Positions 51,625 to 61,109 are shown, counted from the first letter of the stretch. The stretch is 64,000 nucleotides of DNA from CALCNS01 sp964425745 (GCA_964425745.1 CAYRNW010000013.1:7628-71627), one strand, 5' to 3'. Program-made: numbers and translations. The notes: generated from the sequence alone by a model not told the origin.

Positions 51625-53739
51625 TTATTTCTCTATGCTTTTGGTTTCTGCTTCCCGCATCATCTGTTCAGGTGTTGCGCGATATTGGACCCGCTTGTGA
51701 TACATGCTGGTCAATCGTTTGACTAAATTCTTTTCTACTGCCGTGATTTCGCTCATACTCAAAGCAGAATGATCTAATTGTCCATTGGAAACTCTGGAAC
51801 GCACTAATTTTGCTACCATTTCCGCAATCTTCTCTTGAGTAGGCTCCGGCATAGACCGAATCGCAGCCTCACTGCAATCTGCTAACATGAGAATAGAAGC
51901 TTCTTTGCTAATAGGAATAGGCCCAGGATATGCAAAATCATCTTGATTGATGGGTTGATCTCCACTTTGCTCTTTGGCTAGATTATAAAAATGTCCGGCT
52001 CTCAATGTTCCTTGGTGGGTCGCGATAAATTCCGTGATTTCTTGTGGGAGCTGATACTCTCGGGCTAGTTCTAGCCCTTCTTTCACATGTGAGATGATAA
52101 TGTTTGCCGACAACTGTGGTGGTATGCCTTCATGAGGATTGTCCCACTGTGTTTGATTTTCTGTAAAATACATGGGGCGTTTAATTTTACCGACATCATG
52201 GAAGAAAGCTCCAGCGCGCACCAAGAGCGCGTCGGCTCCGATCGCTTCGGCTGCCCCTTCTGCTAGATTTGCTACCATCATGCTGTGTTGATAGGTACCT
52301 GGCGCATCCATAAGCAACCGCTTCATCAAAGGATGGTTAGGATTAGCAATTTCCAGTAATTTCAATGGTGTTAAAATTCGAAAACCCATCTCCAAAAAAG
52401 GTAACACCCCAACAGCCAAAACCCCGGTCATCAGCCCCAATAAAGCACCCCACATCACCTGATAAAGAAGAGACGGACTAAATCCCGAGTTTATGATCGA
52501 TACAACCCCAATCGTTCCGATCCCAGATAGTCCAATCCAAACACCTTTTTTGATAAGTTCGGTTCGCTGATGAATCTGATCAGCACCTAAGACTGCCACC
52601 CAGCTCGTCACCAAGAAGGTGAGAAAAGATTGAATATCAAAATTAGCCAGAACCCCTGCCAAGACACTAAGCAAGACTCCGGCACTGAGTGCAAGATGCC
52701 CATTAAATAGAACAGCTAGAATCAAAACTGCAGCTGCAACAGGAATCAGTACCGAAGGTAATACCGTCATCAGACCTCGTCCCACTAAGAGCGTCGTCAC
52801 AATCACCAGCGAAATCGATAACAGTAATCTTGGCTGCTCCAAAATCGATTTTTCGTTGAAGTAAAGAAAAATTACAAAAATAAGCATCATTAAGAAAACC
52901 AGCCCCGAACTGGAAACAATGGTTGTCCAATCTAGTGTTGAGTCAAGCATTCCCAAATCGTTGAGTAAAGCAAGATGCTGTTCAGTAACGATTTGACCGG
53001 TTCTAAGAATGCTCTGACCTTTTAAAATCATGACTGCTTCAATTTTGTTTTTAGCGATTTCTCTTTCTCGTTCCGTTGCTATTAAATTGGGTTGTACATT
53101 GACTTTAAGACTCGCTTCCAGAATATTGTACCATAAAGTTAGATGCCATGTGTTTGGTAACTGGTCGGTGAGCATGGACATTCCTTGACTTTTTGCTTGA
53201 GCTAAGTCCGCTTCTTTGACACCACGATCGTAAATATTCGACAAAACTGCTGAAACGATACTAGCTTCAGCCGTAAGTTGTTCTTCCGTTAAGGATAACA
53301 ATAATTCCCGATCTTCCTCACTTAAAAATTGGAATCCCTTTGGTAGATTCTCTTCCAAATATTGTAAAGCAGTGATTGTTTCTGTTGGAGAAAGGTTTTT
53401 GGCTTCAAGGACTTTCTCTAACAATAAATCCACATTGGCAAGCGAATCTGACTGAACGGCTGTACTGACCTCCCAGATTGTTGGAACCGCATTCATAGCA
53501 TTCTTCTGCAGTGATTCCGTGCTGAGACGATCCACAATCGTTCGCGAAGCGATAACATCCAATGTACTGGGCTGTCCCAATTCCAATTGTACCGTCTGAG
53601 GCAAGATACTTGGTGAAATAATTGCTACCGTAATGACCCAAGTCATAAGACCGATTAATAGTTCTGCCAGTTTTGTGCTAATTTTGAATTTCGCATTTTT
53701 TAGCATGTTAGGTGGGGTCTTTCCCTTTTCCTGCTGCAA
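51625..53739 (-). CDS. pgpH: 7TM-HD cyclic-di-AMP phosphodiesterase PgpH
   Basis: This membrane enzyme hydrolyses c-di-AMP in known homologues. Order: N-terminal membrane helix, large extracellular 7TMR-HDED domain, about seven membrane helices (VFLMMLIFVIFLYF, LSISLVIVTTLLVG, and others) and a C-terminal HD domain with HSMMVANLAEGAAE and FHDVGKIKRP. The start is TTG 53739, eight bases after GGAGG, giving 704 residues; a longer frame back to 53829 lies within phoH. It overlaps the phoH end by 32 bases, and ybeY follows. Confidence 0.93.
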   Translation of the reverse strand: MQQEKGKTPPNMLKNAKFKISTKLAELLIGLMTWVITVAIISPSILPQTVQLELGQPSTLDVIASRTIVDRLSTESLQKNAMNAVPTIWEVSTAVQSDSLANVDLLLEKVLEAKNLSPTETITALQYLEENLPKGFQFLSEEDRELLLSLTEEQLTAEASIVSAVLSNIYDRGVKEADLAQAKSQGMSMLTDQLPNTWHLTLWYNILEASLKVNVQPNLIATEREREIAKNKIEAVMILKGQSILRTGQIVTEQHLALLNDLGMLDSTLDWTTIVSSSGLVFLMMLIFVIFLYFNEKSILEQPRLLLSISLVIVTTLLVGRGLMTVLPSVLIPVAAAVLILAVLFNGHLALSAGVLLSVLAGVLANFDIQSFLTFLVTSWVAVLGADQIHQRTELIKKGVWIGLSGIGTIGVVSIINSGFSPSLLYQVMWGALLGLMTGVLAVGVLPFLEMGFRILTPLKLLEIANPNHPLMKRLLMDAPGTYQHSMMVANLAEGAAEAIGADALLVRAGAFFHDVGKIKRPMYFTENQTQWDNPHEGIPPQLSANIIISHVKEGLELAREYQLPQEITEFIATHQGTLRAGHFYNLAKEQSGDQPINQDDFAYPGPIPISKEASILMLADCSEAAIRSMPEPTQEKIAEMVAKLVRSRVSNGQLDHSALSMSEITAVEKNLVKRLTSMYHKRVQYRATPEQMMREAETKSIEK

Positions 53740-54727
53740 TCCCATCACCTCCTTTGGTGCTAATCGTCGGATGCTGGTACGATTCAAAGGCTTGAATAAC
53801 GCGTTGTACCAACCGATGCCGAACGACATCGTGTTCGGTCAAATAAACAAAACCGATGTCTGAAACATTTTTCAGTACTTGCTGCACTACGATTAGCCCA
53901 CTATCGGTGCCCTTCGCAAGATCCACCTGAGTTATATCCCCTGTGATGATTGCTTTTGAGCCAAACCCTAATCGCGTCAAAAACATTTTCATCTGTTCGA
54001 GCGTCGTGTTTTGTGCTTCATCCAAAATGATAAACGCATCATCCAGTGTTCTTCCTCTCATATATGCCAAAGGTGCTACCTCGATAATTCCCTTTTCCTG
54101 GTAACGTTGAAAGTTTTCCAGGCCAACCATATCATAAAGGGCATCGTAAAGAGGTCGCAGATAAGGGTCCACTTTCTCTTGAAGGTCTCCTGGTAGAAAA
54201 CCTAGTCTTTCTCCTGCCTCCACTGCCGGACGACACAAAATAAGTCTCTGAACTTGTTTTTCTTTCAAGGCAGCCACTGCCGCAGCCATTGCTAAATAGG
54301 TCTTACCGGTTCCGGCAGGCCCGATTCCAAACACAATATCATTTCTTCGTATGGTATCGAGATACTCTTTTTGACCAATCGTCTTGGGACGAACCTGTTT
54401 CCCACGAATCGTTGTAACGATAACATCATTAAAAAGATCTACTAACTGCTCCAGTTGTCCCAATGAAGCTAACTTAGCTCCATATGTGACTTCTCGAGAA
54501 CCGATAACAATACCCTGTCTAACAAAGCTTTGCATCTGCTTCAAGAGTGCTTCTGCCACTAATACCTTTTCTTCTTCACCCCGAATGTGTAATTGATTTC
54601 CTTGAGGAAAAAACTCCACTTTCAATACATCGGTTATAACTTTCAAATATTCATCATGGTATCCGCAAAGAGCCATCGTTTCTTTACTGTCACGAAAAAC
54701 CATTAATCGATCAAAGGTTTTAGCCAA
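53708..54727 (-). CDS. phoH: PhoH family ATPase
   Basis: PhoH-type proteins are P-loop ATPases linked to RNA metabolism. The 339-residue protein has an N-terminal KH-like part (LKVITDVLKVEFFPQGNQL), Walker A GIGPAGTGKTYLAMA, Walker B FIILDEAQNTT and a C-terminal sensor segment. The start is TTG at 54727 with GAGGAGG 7 bases upstream. The usual yqfC/yqfD sporulation genes are not upstream. Overlap with pgpH indicates one operon. Confidence 0.94.
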   Translation of the reverse strand: MAKTFDRLMVFRDSKETMALCGYHDEYLKVITDVLKVEFFPQGNQLHIRGEEEKVLVAEALLKQMQSFVRQGIVIGSREVTYGAKLASLGQLEQLVDLFNDVIVTTIRGKQVRPKTIGQKEYLDTIRRNDIVFGIGPAGTGKTYLAMAAAVAALKEKQVQRLILCRPAVEAGERLGFLPGDLQEKVDPYLRPLYDALYDMVGLENFQRYQEKGIIEVAPLAYMRGRTLDDAFIILDEAQNTTLEQMKMFLTRLGFGSKAIITGDITQVDLAKGTDSGLIVVQQVLKNVSDIGFVYLTEHDVVRHRLVQRVIQAFESYQHPTISTKGGDGIAAGKGKDPT

Positions 54728-54857
54728 TACGTTTCCTCCTCTATCAAGAAAAGCACTGTTGACAGGCTCATCGAGACGAATTTATTATAGTAAAATCTTA
54801 ATTAATTTCGACACCCTACTACGATTTCCTTCTTACAGCAGTGATGTTAATGCTTAT

Positions 54858-54892
54858 AGAAATTCCCAGTGATTCAATTCACTGGGAATTTG
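54858..54892 (-). terminator. Terminator after the XRE regulator
   Basis: AAATTCCCAGTGA pairs with TCACTGGGAATTT, followed by a modest CTATAAG tail. The stem is strong but the uridine run is short. Confidence 0.65.
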
Positions 54893-54909
54893 CGATTTAT
54901 ATCTTATTC

Positions 54910-55323
54910 TTAAGCTTCCGGTTCTTCATCATAATCGTCAGAGTCATATTCGATAATATCTTCCACTTCAATAACCGTATCTCCCACTAATTCATACACC
55001 GAACCCATCGCCACTTTTTGCCAAGTGCGACTGAGCTGGCGATAACCATCGATTAATTCTGCTTCATCTGAGGTCAATTCATAGGTTAAATTCTTGCCAC
55101 CGATTTGTTCTCCGGTCAATAAATAATGGGTTTCTACACCCAGTACTCGCGCAATTCTTGGAATTAAATCCGCCGAAGGAGTGGATCCTTTTCGGCGCCA
55201 GTTTGCAACACGAGAAACCGGCACACCGATTCTTCGAGAAAACTCAGCTTGTGTGATTTGTTTGTTTTGCATGAGGACTTCAATTCGTTCAATAATTTTC
55301 ATGATTAGGTCAATGACGACCAT
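54910..55323 (-). CDS. XRE-family helix-turn-helix regulator
   Basis: This 137-residue protein has a classic Cro/C1 HTH at about 20-70 (ITQAEFSRRIGVPVSRVANWRRKG) and a short acidic C-terminal part ending in an Asp/Glu run (DIIEYDSDDYDEEPEA). No ligand domain is seen. The start is ATG 55323, with MKII at position 8 as an alternative. It stands alone between phoH and yqeY with its own promoter and terminator. Target genes are unknown. Confidence 0.85.
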   Translation of the reverse strand: MVVIDLIMKIIERIEVLMQNKQITQAEFSRRIGVPVSRVANWRRKGSTPSADLIPRIARVLGVETHYLLTGEQIGGKNLTYELTSDEAELIDGYRQLSRTWQKVAMGSVYELVGDTVIEVEDIIEYDSDDYDEEPEA

Positions 55324-55367
55324 TCACTCCTCTCACTCGTTTTGAGGTTCTTTACCGTACGAATGCA

Positions 55368-55396
55368 AGTATAACATACCATAAATGATGGTGCAA
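55368..55396 (-). promoter_or_regulatory. Promoter of the XRE regulator
   Basis: TTGCAC (55391-55396), 17 bases, TATACT (55368-55373). Confidence 0.75.
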
Positions 55397-55433
55397 GGTA
55401 TTTTTTGTAATGTTATTTATCGAAAAATATAGC

Positions 55434-55478
55434 AAAGAAGGGACATTTGCCACATTATGGGCAATAGTCCCTTCTTTT
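55434..55478 (-). terminator. Terminator after yqeY
   Basis: AAGAAGGGAC pairs with GTCCCTTCTT through an inner TTGCC/GGCAA stem; CTTTGC follows on the minus strand. Confidence 0.75.
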
Positions 55479-55499
55479 ATACGTACGTTTTATTGCTTT

Positions 55500-55946
55500 C
55501 TATAGAGAAAGCAGCACCTCTTTTACCATTTGGCTGACGGTTTTTCCATCAGCTTTTCCCTTGACCAAGGGCATCAAAGCTGCCATGACTCTTCCGGTGT
55601 CCTTAGCTCCTGTTGCTCCTATTTGATTCACCGTTTGCACAACGAGTTCGCGAATTTCCTCTGCTGTAAGTTGCTTTGGAAGATAATTCATGAGAATCGT
55701 AATTTCGTCGGCAAGCCCTGCGGCATACTCAGGTCGAGCCTCACCAATTTCTTCGATGACGTCTTTGCGCTGCTTGATTTCTTTCACAAAAATCTGCAGC
55801 ACATCATCGTCTGAAAGTTGACGCATTTGATCCTTTTCCACTTGAAGAATTGCGGCTCGGACCATACGAATGACGGCTAGTCCAGCTTTATCCTGAACCT
55901 TCATGGCTGTTTTCATATCGAAAACCAACCGTTCTTTTAACGTCAT
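55500..55946 (-). CDS. yqeY: YqeY/GatB-related protein
   Basis: This 148-residue protein is of the YqeY family, related to the tail domain of GatB in tRNA amidotransferases and found next to rpsU in many Firmicutes. Conserved segments are RLVFDMKTAMKVQDK, QRKDVIEEIGEARPEYA and the C-terminal GKADGKTVSQMVKEVL. Its function is not established; tRNA-dependent amidation is suggested by its homology. It lies 18 bases after rpsU. Confidence 0.9.
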   Translation of the reverse strand: MTLKERLVFDMKTAMKVQDKAGLAVIRMVRAAILQVEKDQMRQLSDDDVLQIFVKEIKQRKDVIEEIGEARPEYAAGLADEITILMNYLPKQLTAEEIRELVVQTVNQIGATGAKDTGRVMAALMPLVKGKADGKTVSQMVKEVLLSL

Positions 55947-55963
55947 TTTTTTAATCCTTATCC

Positions 55964-56140
55964 TTACTTAAACTTACGTTTACGCGCTGCCTCAGCTTTC
56001 TTCTTCCGTTTTACGCTGGGCTTTTCATAGTGTTCCCGCTTTCTGGTCTCTGCTAAGATACCGGAACGCTGGCACTGCCGTTTAAAACGGCGCAATGCGC
56101 TTTCCAATGTTTCGGTTTTACCTACTTTAATTTCTGCCAT
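55964..56140 (-). CDS. rpsU: 30S ribosomal protein S21
   Basis: A 58-residue basic protein starting MAEIKVGKTETLESALRRFK and ending with a Lys/Arg-rich helix (KRKKKAEAARKRKFK), exactly the S21 pattern. The ATG at 56140 follows GGAGGG. It is first in rpsU-yqeY under a strong promoter. S21 affects 30S initiation in known bacteria. Confidence 0.97.
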   Translation of the reverse strand: MAEIKVGKTETLESALRRFKRQCQRSGILAETRKREHYEKPSVKRKKKAEAARKRKFK

Positions 56141-56235
56141 ATGATTTCCCTCCCTCCGCTGTCATGAATTGTCCCGGATAAAATTATCTGGACGGTTTTG
56201 GGAAAAAGCAGAAAGATCAAACTGCACGTAAATTG

Positions 56236-56264
56236 AGTATACAAAAAAAACATGATTTCGTCAA
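56236..56264 (-). promoter_or_regulatory. Promoter of rpsU-yqeY
   Basis: TTGACG (56259-56264), 17 bases, TATACT (56236-56241); the transcript has a leader of about 90 bases. Confidence 0.88.
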
Positions 56265-56267
56265 GCA

Positions 56268-56612
56268 TTATCCTAAGAATTCTGATAATTCTCTTCCGGC
56301 TAATAAATGAAAATGCAAATGTCGCACCGATTGCCTGCCATTGGGCCCCATGTTCGTTACGATTCGATACCCGGCTTGATCCCACTGATGTTCTTTTGCA
56401 TATTCCTTAATCTTATAAAGAATTTTTCCTAAAAGCTCTTGGTCCTCGCTGCTGATCGCATCGATTCCGGCAATGTGCTTTTTAGGGATCCAAAGAATAT
56501 GAACAGGGGCTTGTGGTTGTATATCATTAAAAGCCATCATGTCATGATCTTCGTATAGAATCTGAGAAGGAATTTCTTTCGCTACAATTTTACAAAAGAT
56601 ACAGTTGTCCAT
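56268..56612 (-). CDS. hinT: HIT family nucleotide hydrolase (HinT)
   Basis: This 114-residue histidine-triad protein hydrolyses purine nucleoside phosphoramidates in homologues. The triad HLHFHLLAG lies at about 99-107 and the start CIFCKIVAKEIP is typical. Its ATG overlaps the murE stop (TAATG), showing translational coupling. Confidence 0.95.
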   Translation of the reverse strand: MDNCIFCKIVAKEIPSQILYEDHDMMAFNDIQPQAPVHILWIPKKHIAGIDAISSEDQELLGKILYKIKEYAKEHQWDQAGYRIVTNMGPNGRQSVRHLHFHLLAGRELSEFLG

Positions 56613-58102
56613 TAGAATATCTCCTTACTATTAAATTTCATCTTATCAATGATCTCTTTCGCAATGTCAACATCAGAGAAAGGTATTACATGGTCTTTGA
56701 AAATCTGTACATGCTCATGCCCTTTCCCTGCAAGGAGAACGGTATCTCCAACTTGAGCACGATTCAAAAGTGATTCAATGGCCTTACGACGATCGACTTG
56801 ATATTGAACATGCGTCGTATTTTTGGGGATTCCTGAGCGAATCTCATTGATAATACTCATAGGGTCTTCAGAATGAGGATCATCAGACGTTATAATTACA
56901 TCGTCAGCGAGACGGGCTGCTAGTTCCCCCATAACAGGGCGTTTGCTGCGATCTCGGTCACCGGTACAACCAAAGGCTAACCGAAGCTTGCCTGAGGTGA
57001 ATTCTCTCGCCGTCAACAATGCTTGTTTTAAGCTATCTTCTGTATGTGCATAATCAACAATGACCTGAAAAGGTTGACCCATTTGTATTTGTTGGAAGCG
57101 ACCGGGTACGCCCGGAAAATGTTTTATTTTATCAATGATTTCTAGTATGGGAACTTTCTCAAGCCAAGACACTGTAAAAGCGGCAAGAAAATTATAGATA
57201 TTGAATCGTCCAGGTAGAGGTAACTGAATTTCATATTTTCCTTCGGGACAACATAATTGGAACTGGCTTTCGTGGGGGAAAAGTTTGATCTGTTGAGCTT
57301 GAATTAAATTTCCATCCTTCAAACCATATGAAAAAACAGGGACCCCACATTGTGAACGGATAAAAGCCGATGCAGGATCATCACCATTGACAATCGCATA
57401 TTTTTTTCCTTTAAAAGACAGGTCACAATTCCCGAGGCGACTAAATAGTAAGCTTTTAGCAAGCAAATAATCTTCCATCGTAGCATGAAAATCTAAATGG
57501 TCGTGGCTGAAATTCGTAAAAACTGCAACATCAAAATCGATACCTGCTGCTCTTCTCTGTGCTAATGCATGCGAAGAGACCTCCATAATCATTGCCGAAG
57601 CTCCTAAGTCAACCGCTTGCCGCAACTTTTCTTGCAAAGGAATCGCCGGCTGTGTCGTGTACTTGGATTCTTCTTGGTATGTACCCACTTGAAATTGAAC
57701 CGACCCCATGAGTCCGAGCTTTTTTTCAGCGGAAGACATGAGATAGTGTGTCAGAAAGGTGGTCGTAGTTTTACCTTTGGTTCCGGTAATGCCAATCATG
57801 CGCATCATTTGTGAAGGTTCTTGGTAAAAGCGGGAAGCAATAAATCCTGTTAATGCCGAGGTATTTGAGGTAACAGCTTGAACAATGGACAAATCTAAGT
57901 GTCGCTCGACCAGCAAAGCAACAGCGCCGGCTTCTAGGGCTTTATGTGCATAATGATGACCATCTACGGTCAGCCCTGTTTCCGCAATAAAAAGAAAACC
58001 CTTTTGAACCTTTCGCGAATCCGATGTTATGCCGAGAATCTCCGGGTCAGAATTAGCCGACAAGGTGATTGGTAAATCTTTTAATAAGGCCGAAAATTTC
58101 AT
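56612..58102 (-). CDS. murE: UDP-MurNAc-tripeptide synthetase MurE
   Basis: MurE adds the third amino acid to the peptidoglycan stem. In 496 residues it has the ATP site GITGTKGKTTTTFL, the SSHALAQRRAAGIDFDVAVFTN core and GCTGDRDRSKRPVM. The substrate-selecting site reads DDPHSEDP, where meso-diaminopimelate enzymes have DNPR and L-Lys enzymes vary, so the third residue is uncertain. ATG at 58102 has AGGTAGG upstream. It sits outside any dcw cluster, between rex and hinT. Confidence 0.93.
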   Translation of the reverse strand: MKFSALLKDLPITLSANSDPEILGITSDSRKVQKGFLFIAETGLTVDGHHYAHKALEAGAVALLVERHLDLSIVQAVTSNTSALTGFIASRFYQEPSQMMRMIGITGTKGKTTTTFLTHYLMSSAEKKLGLMGSVQFQVGTYQEESKYTTQPAIPLQEKLRQAVDLGASAMIMEVSSHALAQRRAAGIDFDVAVFTNFSHDHLDFHATMEDYLLAKSLLFSRLGNCDLSFKGKKYAIVNGDDPASAFIRSQCGVPVFSYGLKDGNLIQAQQIKLFPHESQFQLCCPEGKYEIQLPLPGRFNIYNFLAAFTVSWLEKVPILEIIDKIKHFPGVPGRFQQIQMGQPFQVIVDYAHTEDSLKQALLTAREFTSGKLRLAFGCTGDRDRSKRPVMGELAARLADDVIITSDDPHSEDPMSIINEIRSGIPKNTTHVQYQVDRRKAIESLLNRAQVGDTVLLAGKGHEHVQIFKDHVIPFSDVDIAKEIIDKMKFNSKEIF

Positions 58103-58133
58103 TCTTGAACACCTACCTATTGGAAAACGCACC

Positions 58134-58787
58134 CTAGGGTGCGTCTTTCTTGTTTTCTTTATTAAGAAAATAGCATAAAGTCGCTAAACCCACTGCTAAA
58201 TCTTCATTGCGAACTTTTACTTCGGCTGGGACTTGCAGTGAAATCGGTGCAAAATTCCATATAGCCTTCACACCGTTCGCTACTAAAATATCGGCAACTT
58301 CTTGCGCAACCACTGCGGGAACAGTGATGATCCCAAGATGGATTTCATTTTCTTTTAAAAACGATGGCAACTCGCTGAGTGATTTAATGGGTGCTCCTGC
58401 AACTTCCTGACCATATTTTTCAGGATCGATATCAAATAATGCAGTAACTTCTACGCTGTAACGTTGAAAACCGCCATAGCTGACAATCGCAGTTCCCAAC
58501 CGTCCAGCACCAATTAGAACCGCTCTTGTATTTATTGTAAAGCCCAAGAGTTTAGCCAATTCACTCATGAGGTATTCGACGTTATATCCAACACCAGGTC
58601 GACCAAATTCACCAAAATAGGCCAAATCCTTGCGAACTTGAACGACATTCACACCAACATCTCTTCCGATATCAACAGAGGAAACCGTGATGATCCCTTT
58701 ATCTTTCCATAGAGAAAGACTTCTAAAGTACAGTGGTAATCGTTCAAGGGTAGGGCGAGGGATTTCGGCAATTTTCACAAAAACCAT
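58134..58787 (-). CDS. rex: Redox-sensing transcriptional repressor Rex
   Basis: Rex senses the NADH/NAD+ ratio and represses fermentation and anaerobic genes. It has an N-terminal winged helix (EIPRPTLERLPLYFRSL, TVSSVDIGRDVGVNVVQVRKDL) and an NAD-binding Rossmann domain with VLIGAGRLGTAI. The start is ambiguous: ATG 58787 with GGAAGAG just upstream is given, GTG 58778 is also plausible, and ATG 58817 has no site. It is separated from murE by 31 bases. A good fit to a cell that must balance reducing power during glycine reduction. Confidence 0.92.
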   Translation of the reverse strand: MVFVKIAEIPRPTLERLPLYFRSLSLWKDKGIITVSSVDIGRDVGVNVVQVRKDLAYFGEFGRPGVGYNVEYLMSELAKLLGFTINTRAVLIGAGRLGTAIVSYGGFQRYSVEVTALFDIDPEKYGQEVAGAPIKSLSELPSFLKENEIHLGIITVPAVVAQEVADILVANGVKAIWNFAPISLQVPAEVKVRNEDLAVGLATLCYFLNKENKKDAP

Positions 58788-58862
58788 CTCTCTTCCATTA
58801 AAATTGTTGCTTTCCATTAAGCCAACTAAGAAAGATTGTGAATACTTTCTTCTTTCTACGTT

Positions 58863-58891
58863 ATAATACCATTTTGAAGCCGTTTTTACAA
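58863..58891 (-). promoter_or_regulatory. Promoter of rex
   Basis: TTGTAA (58886-58891), 17 bases, TATTAT (58863-58868). No complete Rex palindrome (TTGTGA-n-TCACAA type) was found here. Confidence 0.7.
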
Positions 58892-58897
58892 GACCAA

Positions 58898-59788
58898 TTA
58901 TAGAAGAAGATCGGTTTTTATTTCACTTTCATCTTTTTTTACTCGAAGTATATGATTTGCCAGCTCAACTATTTGGTCTGGGCGGAGAACTTCCCCCCGA
59001 AGCGCTGGCGAATAGTCCAATTCTTTGAAAACCATACCAAGCTCTTCTGGTGTTAGCTTCCAATGAGGAGATTTCAACAAAGCATTCTGCAATGTTTTTC
59101 TTCTTTGCCCAAAAATCGCTCGACACGTAAGCTCGAGCATCTCTTGGGAATCGATCGACGACTGCAACTCCAAACTCGGTGTTATTGATATCACCGCAGA
59201 ATCGACTTTGGGTGCAGGATAAAAGACTGATCTCGGAACAGCACAAATCCATTCTACTCGTGAACCGCTTTGCACAAACACCGATAAGCTTCCATAACTA
59301 TCGCTTCCTGGGTTTGCAACCAACCGCTCACCCACTTCTTTTTGTACCAAAATCACCATCTTTCTCAACACAAATGGTGCTTTCAGCATTTCTTCTATGA
59401 GTGGACTAGTGATGTAATAGGGCAGATTAGCAACCACTGTAACTTCTTCATTGGTTGAATACAAAGCCCTCCAATCAGTCTTTAATGCATCGCCATGAAT
59501 GAGTCTAATATTACTGTATTCTTGAAAATGCTTCTCGAGAATTGGAATCAACATTGTATCGATTTCCACTGTCGTTACACTCTTTGCTTGGTCCGCTAAA
59601 GCCAAAGTCATCGTTCCTAACCCGGGACCGATTTCTAAAACAGAAGCTTGCTGATTGATCATAGCCGCCTCAACGATTTTGTTGAGAATATTCTCATCGA
59701 CCAAAAAGTTCTGTCCATACTTTTTTCGAATGGGAAATTTATACTCATCGACAATTTTCTTGATCTCGCTGGGAGAAGTAAGCTTCAT
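58898..59788 (-). CDS. rsmA: 16S rRNA (adenine(1518/1519)-N6)-dimethyltransferase
   Basis: RsmA (KsgA) dimethylates two adenines in the last helix of 16S rRNA. The 296-residue protein has the N-terminal KKYGQNFLVDENILNKIV, SAM motif VLEIGPGLGTMTLALA, VVANLPYYITSPLIEEML and C-terminal helical domain. It overlaps rnmV by 4 bases, in the metG-tatD-rnmV-rsmA series also seen in Bacillus. Confidence 0.97.
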   Translation of the reverse strand: MKLTSPSEIKKIVDEYKFPIRKKYGQNFLVDENILNKIVEAAMINQQASVLEIGPGLGTMTLALADQAKSVTTVEIDTMLIPILEKHFQEYSNIRLIHGDALKTDWRALYSTNEEVTVVANLPYYITSPLIEEMLKAPFVLRKMVILVQKEVGERLVANPGSDSYGSLSVFVQSGSRVEWICAVPRSVFYPAPKVDSAVISITPSLELQSSIDSQEMLELTCRAIFGQRRKTLQNALLKSPHWKLTPEELGMVFKELDYSPALRGEVLRPDQIVELANHILRVKKDESEIKTDLLL

Positions 59789-60336
59789 GGGCTGATCAAC
59801 TCCTTACTTGATTCAATGGCATCCAGTAATTCAACTGGAGTGATTAAATAGGTGTTTAACTGTTTGCAAAATTTCTTCCCGTTGCCAAAACCTATTTTTA
59901 ATCGTTCCGCTACTTTCATCCTTAACGACTCACTTTGGGGGTATCCTGTTAAGTGTAATCGATACAAATCCAACATTGTGAAGGTCTCCCGAACAATCAG
60001 CGACTCTTTTCGTGTGACCGCCAGTGCCTGACGAATCGCCTCTGGGCTGGCGTTCTCAACACCAATATCCCCTTGCCGTTCGGCTTCTGATTTTGATAAA
60101 TAGGCATGCTCCACTCCGGGGATTCTCTTTTGTAAGCAACGTCGAATGACCTCTCCTGTATAATCAGGATCTGTCAGAATGATCAGACCTCGCTTTTCTT
60201 GAAGAAAATTCAATCTCTGAATTAAATCCTCGGTCAAAGCAAAGCCACCGGTGATCTCAATGTCGGCTTCCAACGCATTGAGAACTGCTCTGCGATCGTG
60301 TTCCCCTTCAACCACAATTACCTGGTGGAGTTTCAT
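59785..60336 (-). CDS. rnmV: Ribonuclease M5
   Basis: RNase M5 matures 5S rRNA. The 183-residue protein begins with a TOPRIM domain (VVEGEHDRRAVLNAL, IILTDPDYTGEVIRR) and has a C-terminal DUF4093-type part. It overlaps tatD by 4 bases and rsmA by 4 bases, so the three are coupled. Confidence 0.95.
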   Translation of the reverse strand: MKLHQVIVVEGEHDRRAVLNALEADIEITGGFALTEDLIQRLNFLQEKRGLIILTDPDYTGEVIRRCLQKRIPGVEHAYLSKSEAERQGDIGVENASPEAIRQALAVTRKESLIVRETFTMLDLYRLHLTGYPQSESLRMKVAERLKIGFGNGKKFCKQLNTYLITPVELLDAIESSKELISP

Positions 60337-61109
60337 TGTTTCACCAATCCAAAAAGGGTTTCTGTGTTGATTCGGGTCAGATTCGCCGCTTCCTCAACTG
60401 AGATTTGGCGTATTTCTGCTATTGCTTTGGCTTGCTCTACCACATAAGCAGGTTCGTTTCGTTTGCCACGATATGCTTGCGGAGCTAAGTAAGGGCAATC
60501 GGTTTCAATTAAAACACGATCTAACGGAACAAGGGAAGCAATCTCTTTGAGCTTATTGGACTTTGGAAAAGTGAGCGGTCCAGCAAAGGAGATATAGAAT
60601 CCCCATTGTAAACAGAGCTTCGCCATTTCCCAACTTCCAGAAAAGCAGTGCATGACTCCACCTCGGAGATACTTGGCTTCTTTTTTGAGGATTTCCATCA
60701 TATCTCCGTGGGCTTCTCGGTCATGAACGATAATTGGTTTGTGAAATTGTTTGGCTACATCAATCTGACGCAGGAAAATTCGTTTTTGCTCTTCGTGCGG
60801 AAAATGGTCCCAATGATAATCCAATCCTATTTCACCAATCGCCACGACAGCCGGTTCGGCAACCAAGCTAATCCATTGCTCTTCGTTTTGATCAAAATTC
60901 TGCAAATCGCTGGGGTGAAAACCAATAGCGGGAAAGATCGATTCATTCTTTTGAGATAACTCGATGGCAAATTCTGATGATTCTAAGTCGCATCCGATTT
61001 GAATCATCTTTTCTACACCCGCTTCTCTTGCTCGACGAATGATCTCATCTACTTCACCTGTAAATTGACGAGCGTCAAGATGAACATGAGAATCGATTAC
61101 CCGTACCAT
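60333..61109 (-). CDS. tatD: TatD family metal-dependent hydrolase
   Basis: This 258-residue TIM-barrel nuclease or deoxyribonuclease has the metal motif DSHVHLDARQF, IGEIGLDYHWD, HDREAHGD, GVMHCFSG and ETDCPYLAP. ATG at 61109 is chosen because it overlaps the metG stop by one base (TAATG) and follows GGAGAG. It belongs to metG-tatD-rnmV-rsmA. Confidence 0.94.
   Translation of the reverse strand: MVRVIDSHVHLDARQFTGEVDEIIRRAREAGVEKMIQIGCDLESSEFAIELSQKNESIFPAIGFHPSDLQNFDQNEEQWISLVAEPAVVAIGEIGLDYHWDHFPHEEQKRIFLRQIDVAKQFHKPIIVHDREAHGDMMEILKKEAKYLRGGVMHCFSGSWEMAKLCLQWGFYISFAGPLTFPKSNKLKEIASLVPLDRVLIETDCPYLAPQAYRGKRNEPAYVVEQAKAIAEIRQISVEEAANLTRINTETLFGLVKQ

Noticed and set aside
58838..58860. Rex operator upstream of rex
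   Set aside because: A single TTGTGAA half-site is present but no matching inverted half.
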